Assembly (NCBI GenBank): GCA_964196325.1
Contig: CAXMST010000141.1
Location: forward strand, 1 to 20,189
DNA: 20,189 nucleotides
DNA from: CAXMST01 sp964196325
GTDB taxonomy: Bacteria > Actinomycetota > Thermoleophilia > Solirubrobacterales > 70-9
Reading direction: 5' to 3'
Each line of letters starts with the position of its first letter. The first letter of the stretch is position 1. Positions 8,108 through 15,050 of this stretch are shown here, piece by piece. A program made the translations under genes and the position numbers. The notes below the pieces were generated by a model. It ran no database searches, was not told where the DNA came from, and saw only the letters and a list, made by a program, of their open reading frames with translations.

Positions 8108-9343
8108 CTAGCTGCCCGTCGTCCCCAGCTCGCGGGCCAGGGCCTCGGCCAGCTCGGCGGCACACCCAACCGTGGGGTAGGAGACGTTCTGGGGAGTGTC
8201 GCTCATCTGGTGGTAGTTGGAGAGGCTCTTGTAGCGATCGACGGAGATCAGGCAGGCCGTCGGTATCCCCAGCCGGCTGACGACAACCGTGTCGGTACTG
8301 CTTCGCGCCCGCATCCCACGGCGCATCGGAATCCCCTCCCGGTCCGCCACCCTGGCGATCAGATCGCGCCAGCTGCGGTCGAAGAAGTCCTCCATCACCA
8401 GGGGGCCCTCGCCCTCCATCAAGACGAGCCCGGGCGAGCCGACGGTGTCCAGGTTCAAAACCCAGGTCCGCTCCCGGTCGAGCTCCTGCAGGTGGCGTTT
8501 GCAGAACCCGTAGACCCCGCCTTGCAGGACCTCCTCGGCGCCGCAGGAGACGAGCAGAACCCGGAGGCCGGCGACCGGCTTCGCTTGAAGTGCCTCGGCC
8601 AGCGCGACCAGCACGGCCACGGCGCTGAGATTGTCATTCGCCCCGGGCACCACCGGGCTCCGCTCGATATCGGCCATGACCAGCGCCCCGATCGCACTGG
8701 CGAGGGTGCCCACGGCAGCCAGACGCCGCCGGCCCGTGAGGTTGCCGACGCTCACCGCGGCCGGCCCGGCGAGCAGCGGCCACCAGAGCGGCAGCGAGGT
8801 GTCGATTCGCTCAAGCAGGCCGGGCAACCTCTCACCCAGGAGCACCTGAGCCCGTGGGTCGAAGATCCGGCCGGTGCGCGCAGCGTCATGATGCGCCATC
8901 ACGACCAGGGTCCGCTCAGCCGAGGGATCGCCGGCCTCGGCGACTACATTCCAGGTGGGTTTGCGCTCCATCGTGGCCTTACGCCATGGACGGAACCCGT
9001 TGGAGATGTCATCGGCGATCAAGGCGGCGGCGGTAGCTGCAACTGCGGCGGCGGGGAGCCGAAAGCGGCCGCTCAGTGAGACCAGCCCGGCACCGGCGGC
9101 AAGCCCGGCGAGCCGGCCGATCATGCCGGCGAAGCCGTCGTCAAAGAGCTCCTCATCGACCATGGCCTCAGCCCCGGCCGTGCGCAGACGCCGGGCGATC
9201 CACTCCGCGGCACGGCGCTCGTCCTCGGAGCCGGCCAGCCGCTCGAGCGGCGCCAGGGCCTCGATCACTTCCCGCAGAAGCGCCTGGTCAGCGCCGGCTC
9301 GGGTCTCGGCCAGCCTCGCGTTGGTGGTCGTCATCGTCGGCAC
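8108..9343 (-). CDS. M28-family zinc peptidase with internal membrane segments
   Basis: This is a co-catalytic two-zinc aminopeptidase-type hydrolase. The 411 residues show the M28 ligands in order: His151 and Asp153 in MAHHDAA, the bridging Asp237 in PGANDNLS, Glu270-Glu271 in CGAEEVLQG, Asp299 in NLDTVG, and His378 in SNYHQMSDTP. Hydrophobic stretches at about 73-110 and 184-223 sit before and within the catalytic domain, suggesting membrane anchoring; there is no cleavable signal peptide. The GTG at 9343 gives the longest form, and an in-frame ATG at 9334 is an equally good start. It is the first gene of the minus-strand run and diverges from the TetR gene across a 106-base spacer. The peptide substrate is unknown. 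Confidence 0.9.
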   Translation of the reverse strand: MPTMTTTNARLAETRAGADQALLREVIEALAPLERLAGSEDERRAAEWIARRLRTAGAEAMVDEELFDDGFAGMIGRLAGLAAGAGLVSLSGRFRLPAAAVAATAAALIADDISNGFRPWRKATMERKPTWNVVAEAGDPSAERTLVVMAHHDAARTGRIFDPRAQVLLGERLPGLLERIDTSLPLWWPLLAGPAAVSVGNLTGRRRLAAVGTLASAIGALVMADIERSPVVPGANDNLSAVAVLVALAEALQAKPVAGLRVLLVSCGAEEVLQGGVYGFCKRHLQELDRERTWVLNLDTVGSPGLVLMEGEGPLVMEDFFDRSWRDLIARVADREGIPMRRGMRARSSTDTVVVSRLGIPTACLISVDRYKSLSNYHQMSDTPQNVSYPTVGCAAELAEALARELGTTGS

Positions 9344-9410
9344 CCTAGATCACTGACTCCGAATCACCGGGCCCGCGGGGGCGCAGAGCATCCCTGGCCT
9401 GCCGCCAGCA

Positions 9411-9433
9411 GCTATTGGCCGATCGCCAACAGC
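9411..9433. promoter_or_regulatory. 23-bp inverted repeat, candidate TetR operator
   Basis: The arms GCTATTGGC (9411-9419) and GCCAACAGC (9425-9433) flank a 5-base centre and match at 8 of 9 positions. The repeat lies in the spacer between the divergent peptidase and TetR genes, 16 bases before the TetR ATG, and covers the proposed -35 box. This size and position are typical of autoregulatory TetR operators. Binding itself is inferred. Confidence 0.6.
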
Positions 9434-9449
9434 ATGGTACGATCACGGC
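9415..9449 (+). promoter_or_regulatory. Candidate leaderless promoter of the TetR operon
   Basis: TTGGCC (9415-9420) and TACGAT (9438-9443) are separated by 17 bases and each match the sigma-70 type consensus at 4 of 6 positions. The expected transcription start, six to seven bases after the -10 box, falls on or next to the A of the TetR ATG at 9450, and no ribosome-binding site is visible upstream of that ATG. Leaderless transcripts are common in actinobacteria. Confidence 0.5.
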
Positions 9450-10145
9450 ATGCCGATCCGCACGGCCCTGACCTCCGCCGGCCCTCCGCTGCGCCCGGCC
9501 CGGCTGGAGCCGGACGAGCGCCGTCGCCAGATCCTTGTGGCCGCCCGCAGGCTCTTCAACGAGCGGGACTACAGCGTCGTGTCAGCCGAGGCAATCGCTT
9601 CCGAGGCAGGGGTCGCGCGGGGGCTGATCAACCACTACTTCGGAACTAAACGCGACCTCTACATCGAGGTCCTGCGGGAGATGGTCCGCTTCCCGCCTCC
9701 ACCGATCCCCGAGTACGTGCAGGGGACGACCCCCGAGCAGCGGGTCGCCGAGAGTGTCGAGAACTGGTTCGAGATGGTCTGGCGCAACCGGGAGACCTGG
9801 CTGGCCTCGCTCCAGGGCGCCGGGCTCGGAAGCGAGGACGAGATCGGTGTGATCTTCGAAGAGGCCCGTGAGGAGGCCACCAGGAGGATGATCGCGGTGC
9901 TCGGCCTCGGACCCGCCGCCGAGGCCGGAGCAGAAGTCCTGGCGCTGTTTCGGGCGTACGGGGGCATGGCGGAGGCGGCCACCGTGCAGTGGCTCAAGCA
10001 TCGCCGCTTGACCCGCGAGCAGGTCGCGGCGCTGCTGGTGCCCACCGCCCTGAGCCTCTCCGACGAGGTGCTCGCCGGGGTAGTTGCCGCGAGGGCAGAA
10101 CAGAAAGAGACTTCAAAGAATCCAAACCAAGGAGCGCAAGGATGA
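9450..10145 (+). CDS. TetR-family transcriptional regulator
   Basis: This is a dimeric ligand-responsive repressor. The 231 residues begin with a 22-residue variable leader. The TetR DNA-binding domain follows at about 24-70: DERRRQILVAARRLFNERDY, then the helix-turn-helix and the signature NHYFGTKRDLY (61-71). The C-terminal helical domain (about 75-215) would bind the effector. The gene heads a five-gene plus-strand run and overlaps the thiolase start as ATGA, so it is probably co-transcribed with what it controls and represses itself through the inverted repeat just upstream. Because the operon handles acyl-CoAs, an acyl-CoA or fatty acid effector is a reasonable guess, but nothing in the ligand domain proves it. 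Confidence 0.92.
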   Translation: MPIRTALTSAGPPLRPARLEPDERRRQILVAARRLFNERDYSVVSAEAIASEAGVARGLINHYFGTKRDLYIEVLREMVRFPPPPIPEYVQGTTPEQRVAESVENWFEMVWRNRETWLASLQGAGLGSEDEIGVIFEEAREEATRRMIAVLGLGPAAEAGAEVLALFRAYGGMAEAATVQWLKHRRLTREQVAALLVPTALSLSDEVLAGVVAARAEQKETSKNPNQGAQG

Positions 10146-11347
10146 GCAGCAACGGAGGCCGCACGTTCGTGATCGGCGTCGGGATGACGAAGTTCGACAA
10201 GCCCGGAACCAAGCAGGGCGACTACCCCGACTGGGCCAAGGAGGCGGGCAGCAAGGCACTGGCCGACGCGGGGATCCCGTACGGCGACGTCGAGGAGGTC
10301 TACGCCGGCTACTGCTACGGCGACTCGGCCTGCGGGCAGCGGGCGATCTACAGCCTTGGCCTGACCGGGATCCCCGTAATCAACGTCAACAACAACTGCT
10401 CGACCGGCTCTTCGGCTCTGTATATGGCCCGCCGCGCCGTCAAAGGCGGCCTCAGCGACGTCGCGCTGGCGCTCGGCTTCGAGAAGATGGAGAAGGGCTC
10501 GCTGGGGATCAAATACACCGATCGGACCAACCCGATCGACAAGCACATGCTGCGCATGTTCGAGGTCCGCGATCCCGAGGAGTCGCCGTTTGCGCCGCAG
10601 ATGTTCGGCAACGCCGGCCGTGACCACATGGCGATGTACGGCTCGGAGCCCGACCACTACGCGTGGATCGGCTGGAAGAACCACAAGCACTCGGTCAACA
10701 ACCCCTACGCGCAGTTCCAGGAGGAGTACTCGCTGGAGGACATCAAGGGGGCGAAGATGATCCACGACCCCTTGACGAAACTGCAGTGCTCGCCAACCTC
10801 GGACGGCGCGGCGGCCGTAGTGGTCGCCTCGGAGCGCTACGTGGACGAGCACGATCTCGGCGATCAGGCAATCGAGATCGTCGGTCAGGCGATGGTCACC
10901 GACCTGAGCTCCACCTTCGACGAGAGCGCCAACTGCATCACGATCGTTGGCTCGGACATGTCCAAACAGGCCCGGATCCAGGCGATGGAGGAGGCCGGGA
11001 TCAGCCCCGGTGAGGTCGACGTCTGCGAGCTGCATGACTGCTTCAGCGCCAACGAGCTGATCACCTACGAGGCGCTCGGCTTCGCCGAAGAGGGCGAGGG
11101 CCACAAGCTCGTCGAGGCGCAGGCGACGACCTACGGCGGCGACGGTCCGGTCGTGAACCCCTCGGGCGGCTTGATCTCCAAGGGACACCCCCTGGGAGCG
11201 ACCGGCCTGGCCCAATGCTCGGAGCTCACCTGGCAGCTGCGCGGGACGGCCGACGCGCGCCAGGTTGAGGGCGCCGAGACCGCGCTGCAGCACAACATCG
11301 GACTCGGCGGAGCAGCCGTCGTCACCGTCTACAAGCCGGCGGCGTAG
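10142..11347 (+). CDS. SCP2-type thiolase / lipid-transfer protein-like acetyl-CoA acyltransferase
   Basis: This is a thiolase-fold enzyme of the SCP2-thiolase group, which cleaves 3-oxoacyl-CoAs, often branched or sterol-derived. The 401 residues carry the nucleophile Cys86 in NNNCSTGSS, the group-defining HDCF loop (298-301) in place of the NEAF motif, and His349 in SKGHPLGATG. The classical C-terminal CxG cysteine is replaced by HNIGLGG (384-390), as in other SCP2-type thiolases, where Cys300 of HDCF is thought to serve. There is no fused SCP2 sterol carrier domain. A strong AAGGAG site at 10129-10134 lies 7 bases before the ATG at 10142, which also overlaps the TetR stop. Some relatives are aldolase partners or non-catalytic, so the substrate remains open. 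Confidence 0.88.
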   Translation: MSSNGGRTFVIGVGMTKFDKPGTKQGDYPDWAKEAGSKALADAGIPYGDVEEVYAGYCYGDSACGQRAIYSLGLTGIPVINVNNNCSTGSSALYMARRAVKGGLSDVALALGFEKMEKGSLGIKYTDRTNPIDKHMLRMFEVRDPEESPFAPQMFGNAGRDHMAMYGSEPDHYAWIGWKNHKHSVNNPYAQFQEEYSLEDIKGAKMIHDPLTKLQCSPTSDGAAAVVVASERYVDEHDLGDQAIEIVGQAMVTDLSSTFDESANCITIVGSDMSKQARIQAMEEAGISPGEVDVCELHDCFSANELITYEALGFAEEGEGHKLVEAQATTYGGDGPVVNPSGGLISKGHPLGATGLAQCSELTWQLRGTADARQVEGAETALQHNIGLGGAAVVTVYKPAA

Positions 11348-11396
11348 GCGCCAGGTCCAATCGAGTTCGAACCCCCCTCAACAAGGAGCTGAGCAG

Positions 11397-12566
11397 ATGA
11401 GCCCATTCGCCACCAAGACGTCCCCGGTCAGCGGGCTGACCGACGAGCAACAGGACTTCGTCGGGGCGATCCGCGATTTCGCCGAGCGTGAGTGCGGGAC
11501 CGCCGAGCAGCGCGAGCGGCTCACCGCCGACTACACCGAGCTGCACAACGCCGAGTTGGTCGCTCAGCTCGGCGAGCTCGGCTGGCTCGGTGCCTCGATT
11601 CCCGAGCAGTACGGCGGCACCGGCGGCGGCATGGTCGACGCCTGCCTGTTCCTCGAGGAGGGCTTCCGCGGTCGCCTGCCGATGGCGGGCTACCCCGTGA
11701 GCCTGATCGTCGCCGGGGCAACCGAGAAGTTCGGCACCAGCCAGCACAAGCAGGAAATCCTCGGCGGGATCTGCGCCGGGCGGGTCGAGGCGATCGCGAT
11801 GTCCGAGCCAGAGGCCGGCTCCGACGTCGGCAACCTCTCCACCAGGGCCGAGCGCTCAAACGGTGGTTACGTGCTGAACGGGCAGAAGACCTGGATCTCG
11901 GCCGCCCACATCGCCGACCACATCCTGACGATAGTCCGCACCAACGACTCCGGCTCCAAGCACGAGGGCCTGACCATGCTCAGCGTCCCCGCTGATTGCG
12001 ACGGGGTTGAGATCAGGGGGATCGAGACGATGGGCGGAAAGGAGGTCAACGACGTCTTCTTCACCGACTGCTACGTCGACGAGGAGCGCGTCCTGGGCGA
12101 GCCGGGGAACGGCTGGATGCAGCTAATGAGCGGCCTCAACGTTGAGCGGCTGATCGTCGCGGCCAACGCGATGGGGATCGCGCAGCGGGCCTTCGACGAC
12201 CTACTCGTCTTCATCAAGGAGCGCAAGCAGTTCGGGCGCCCCGTCGGCTCCTTCCAGGCGCTCAAGCACCGGGTCGCCGACCTGGCGACCGAGATCGAGG
12301 CGACCCGCCTGCTGGTCTACGACGTCGCCCGCAAGGTCGACGCCGCGCCTGAGGAGATGCTTCCCCGCGAAGCCTCGATGACGAAGCTGAAGGCGACCGC
12401 GCTGGCCAAGGACGTCACGCTCGAGGGGATGCAGATGATGGGAGGCGCCGGCTACGCGACCGAGTACGACATGGAGCGCTACGTGCGCACGGCGCTGGTC
12501 ATGCCGATCTACGCCGGGACGAACGAGATCCAGCGCGAAATCATCGCCAAGACCTACGGCCTGTAG
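11397..12566 (+). CDS. Acyl-CoA dehydrogenase (catalytic base placed as in isovaleryl-CoA dehydrogenase)
   Basis: This FAD enzyme desaturates acyl-CoA at C2-C3 and passes electrons to ETF. The 389 residues show the normal three-domain fold: an N-terminal helical part, the flavin-contact strands AIAMSEPEAGSDVGN (132-146) and TWISAA (165-170), and the C-terminal helices with RKQFGRPVGSFQALKH and MMGGAGYATEYD. At the position of the medium-chain enzyme base (IYEGT) this protein has Ala373 in IYAGTNEIQ. A glutamate, Glu250, sits in SGLNVERLIVAA, the location of the base in isovaleryl-CoA and long-chain dehydrogenases. AAGGAG at 11383-11388 precedes the ATG at 11397 by 8 bases. The isovaleryl-like geometry agrees with the branched-chain genes nearby, but long-chain or other branched substrates are possible. 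Confidence 0.92.
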   Translation: MSPFATKTSPVSGLTDEQQDFVGAIRDFAERECGTAEQRERLTADYTELHNAELVAQLGELGWLGASIPEQYGGTGGGMVDACLFLEEGFRGRLPMAGYPVSLIVAGATEKFGTSQHKQEILGGICAGRVEAIAMSEPEAGSDVGNLSTRAERSNGGYVLNGQKTWISAAHIADHILTIVRTNDSGSKHEGLTMLSVPADCDGVEIRGIETMGGKEVNDVFFTDCYVDEERVLGEPGNGWMQLMSGLNVERLIVAANAMGIAQRAFDDLLVFIKERKQFGRPVGSFQALKHRVADLATEIEATRLLVYDVARKVDAAPEEMLPREASMTKLKATALAKDVTLEGMQMMGGAGYATEYDMERYVRTALVMPIYAGTNEIQREIIAKTYGL

Positions 12567-14018
12567 ATGCGGAGCGGTTCGGTGCCCCCGGCGACCGCAA
12601 CAGGTTCGCTCGCTGACCCCGGACCTCGCCCCGCGTTCCCGGGGCCGCGGGCCCTCGTCTCCGACATCCGCCGAGCGCGTAGGGCGCTAAGGCGAATCCC
12701 GCTTCCGGCGGGCGAGAACAGCCTCAGCGTAAGGCGCACCTGGCGCGCCCGCCACGACGTGCTCAACCTGCTGCTCGAGGCCTACTACAGGCACGGACCG
12801 ATCTTCGGGATGAGGATCCTGCACGACCGCCAGGTGTTCATGATCGGGCCCCGCGCCAACCACTTCATGCTCGTCTCCGGCCGCGAGAACTTCGCCTGGC
12901 GCCACGGCCGCATGGGCGACCTGCTGACCTTGATCGGGGATGGGCTGCTGACCACCGACGGGGCCTACCACGACACCTCGCGGGCGATCATGATGCCCGC
13001 CTTTCACCGCGAGCGGGTGGCGCTCGCGGCGGAGACGATGGCCGACGAGAGTGCCGCGGCGATCGATCGGCTCGCCCAGGGTCAGGTGCTCGACATCTAC
13101 GACTGGACCCGGGAACTGGCGATGAGGATCGCAATGCGGGCCCTGTTCGGATTCGACCCCGACTCGGCCCGGGCTCACGAGACCGCGACCGAGTTCGAGC
13201 GCGGGCTCTCCTTCCACGGCGAGGAGTTCATCCTCCAGTTGATGGTCGGGCCGGGCACTCCCCTGGCCCGGCTCAAGTCGGCCCGGGCCGAGCTCGAGCG
13301 GCTGGTCGGGGCTGAGATCCGGGCGCGGCGCGACACCGGCGCCGAGGGAGACGACGTGCTCGCCTCGCTGATCGGCGCAAGCGACGAGCAGGGTCGCCGG
13401 CTCAGCGACGCCCAGGTTCTCGACCACGTGCTGACCCTGCTTTTCGCCGGCCACGACACGACCACCTCAACCCTGACGTTTCTCGCCTACGAGCTGGCTC
13501 GGCACCCGGGGTGGTTCGGGCGCCTGGGAGGTGAGCTCGACCAGACCCTTGGCTCGACTCCAGCGACTGCCGAGCAGCTCTTCGGCGAGCTGCCGCTCCT
13601 GAGTCAGGCGATCGACGAGACGCTCCGCCTCTATCCGCCCGCGTGGGTGGGTCCCAGGCGGGTCGTCCGGGACTTCGAATTCGATGGCGTCGCGGTCCCC
13701 GCGGGCCTGCCGATCGCCTACAGCTCCTGGGTCAGCCATCGGCTGCCCGACGTATGGGCCGCCCCGAATCACTTCGACCCCGAGCGGTTCGAGCCCGAGG
13801 CCCGCGCCCGCTTCCCCAGCGGCGCCTACGTACCGTTCGGGATGGGACCGCGGGTCTGCATCGGCAAGCGTTTCGGGTACACCGAGGTGCATGCGATCGC
13901 GGCCGGCCTTCTGCAGCGCTTCGAGTGGGAGCTGGTCGACGATCCCCGGATCACCGTCACCCAGGCGCCGACCCTGACTCCCAAGGGTGGCCTGCGGGTC
14001 CGCCTGCGCGAACGCTGA
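12567..14018 (+). CDS. Cytochrome P450
   Basis: This is a haem-thiolate monooxygenase. The 483 residues include the I-helix oxygen-activation motif AGHDTTT (294-300), the ExxR motif ETLR (351-354), the PERF-type segment DPERFEP (404-410) and the haem loop FGMGPRVCIGKRFG (424-437) with the axial Cys431. There is no signal peptide, no membrane anchor and no fused reductase, so it should be soluble and depend on a separate ferredoxin system not seen here. The ATG at 12567 directly follows the acyl-CoA dehydrogenase stop with no gap, so translation is probably coupled. The first 25 residues are a variable Pro/Gly-rich leader. Neighbouring thiolase and acyl-CoA dehydrogenase suggest a lipid, fatty acid or terpenoid substrate; the CYP family was not assigned. 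Confidence 0.93.
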   Translation: MRSGSVPPATATGSLADPGPRPAFPGPRALVSDIRRARRALRRIPLPAGENSLSVRRTWRARHDVLNLLLEAYYRHGPIFGMRILHDRQVFMIGPRANHFMLVSGRENFAWRHGRMGDLLTLIGDGLLTTDGAYHDTSRAIMMPAFHRERVALAAETMADESAAAIDRLAQGQVLDIYDWTRELAMRIAMRALFGFDPDSARAHETATEFERGLSFHGEEFILQLMVGPGTPLARLKSARAELERLVGAEIRARRDTGAEGDDVLASLIGASDEQGRRLSDAQVLDHVLTLLFAGHDTTTSTLTFLAYELARHPGWFGRLGGELDQTLGSTPATAEQLFGELPLLSQAIDETLRLYPPAWVGPRRVVRDFEFDGVAVPAGLPIAYSSWVSHRLPDVWAAPNHFDPERFEPEARARFPSGAYVPFGMGPRVCIGKRFGYTEVHAIAAGLLQRFEWELVDDPRITVTQAPTLTPKGGLRVRLRER

Positions 14019-14024
14019 CCGCGG

Positions 14025-15050
14025 GTGGGAGGTAACGTTGGTGGGGCCATCGCATCCCCGACGAACAGCACCAACGAGCAGGGCGCAGACCGCCTGCATG
14101 TGACCCGCTCCCGGTCCCGTCCGGGCGGGATTGCGGCTGAGAAAGTGGCAGGTCGACCCTTCCGCGAGCGCAAGCCGCCGTGGTTGAAGGTGCCGGCCCC
14201 CGGGGGCCCCACCTACCGTCGGCTGAAGAGCCTGATGCGGGCGGAGAACCTGAACACGGTCTGCGAGGAAGCCAACTGTCCGAACGTCGGCGAATGCTGG
14301 GAGCGGGGTACAGCGACCTTCATGATCCTCGGCGACACCTGCACCCGGCGCTGCGGCTTCTGCAACGTCCAGACCGGAGTACCGACCTGGAACGACCCAC
14401 TGGAGCCGGCCCGGGTTGCCCAGTCCGTCAAGCGCATGGGGCTTCGTCATGCGGTGATCACGTCCGTCGATCGCGACGATCTTCCTGACTACGGGGCGAG
14501 CGCCTTCGTCGGCGTGATCCGCTCGATCCGGATCCAGGCCCCGGAATGCAAGGTGGAGATCCTGACCCCGGACTTCCGCGGCCAGGAGATGCCTCTGGCC
14601 CGCGTGATCGCCGAGCGCCCCGACGTCTTCAATCACAATGTCGAGGTCGTCCCGAGGCTCTACCCGATCGCCCGTCGCGGCTCAAAGTTCGAACGCTCCG
14701 CCCGAGTCCTGCAGCTGGCCAAGGAGATGGGCGGCGAGCGGGTGATCACCAAGTCGGGCCTGATGGTCGGACTCGGCGAGAGCTTCGACGAGATGGTCGA
14801 CACGTTCGGCTTGCTGCGCGAGCGCGGCGTCCAGGTGCTGACCGTGGGCCAATACCTGCGGCCGACGGAACATCATCTGCCCGTCGTCCGCTACTGGGAG
14901 CCGCAGGAGTTCACGGCGCTGGAGCGGGAGGCGCGCAGGATCGGCTTCGACGCGGTTGCCGCCGGCCCCTTGGTCCGCTCGAGCTACCACGCTGAGGAGG
15001 CTGCCGCCGAGGCGCGGGCTGCCGAGGCATCTGAGCCCGCCCCGGCCTAG
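14025..15050 (+). CDS. lipA: Lipoyl synthase LipA
   Basis: LipA is a radical SAM enzyme that inserts two sulfurs into protein-bound octanoyl, completing the lipoyl arm started by LipB. The 341-residue frame has the auxiliary-cluster cysteines C80/C85/C91 (CEEANCPNVGEC), the radical-SAM cysteines C106/C110/C113 (CTRRCGFC) and the C-terminal RSSYHAEE whose Ser320 ligates the auxiliary cluster. The conserved part begins at about residue 48 (ERKPPWLKV). The start is uncertain: the GTG at 14025 lies 6 bases after the P450 stop, and an in-frame GTG at 14100 would remove 25 poorly conserved residues. A basic Ala/Glu-rich tail follows the conserved end. Its stop shares the four bases CTAG with the stop of the opposing sensor kinase gene. 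Confidence 0.95.
   Translation: MGGNVGGAIASPTNSTNEQGADRLHVTRSRSRPGGIAAEKVAGRPFRERKPPWLKVPAPGGPTYRRLKSLMRAENLNTVCEEANCPNVGECWERGTATFMILGDTCTRRCGFCNVQTGVPTWNDPLEPARVAQSVKRMGLRHAVITSVDRDDLPDYGASAFVGVIRSIRIQAPECKVEILTPDFRGQEMPLARVIAERPDVFNHNVEVVPRLYPIARRGSKFERSARVLQLAKEMGGERVITKSGLMVGLGESFDEMVDTFGLLRERGVQVLTVGQYLRPTEHHLPVVRYWEPQEFTALEREARRIGFDAVAAGPLVRSSYHAEEAAAEARAAEASEPAPA

Noticed and set aside
8093..8165. Upstream extension of the second carbonic anhydrase frame into the peptidase gene
   Set aside because: That part has no carbonic anhydrase similarity, while the zinc-cysteine segment VTCMDCR lies in the other frame starting at 8092.
9446..9455. CGGCATGCCG palindrome over the TetR start codon
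   Set aside because: It is only ten bases and partly fixed by coding for Met-Pro; the 23-bp repeat just upstream is the better operator.
9659..11293. A 544-codon open frame antisense to the TetR and thiolase genes
   Set aside because: It mirrors the codon bias of the opposite strand, matches no family I know, and the plus-strand genes have clear catalytic motifs.
11358..11380. GTTCGAACCCCC resembling a tRNA T-arm between the thiolase and acyl-CoA dehydrogenase genes
   Set aside because: The flanking bases do not form a T-stem, and there is no anticodon arm or acceptor stem in the 49-base gap.
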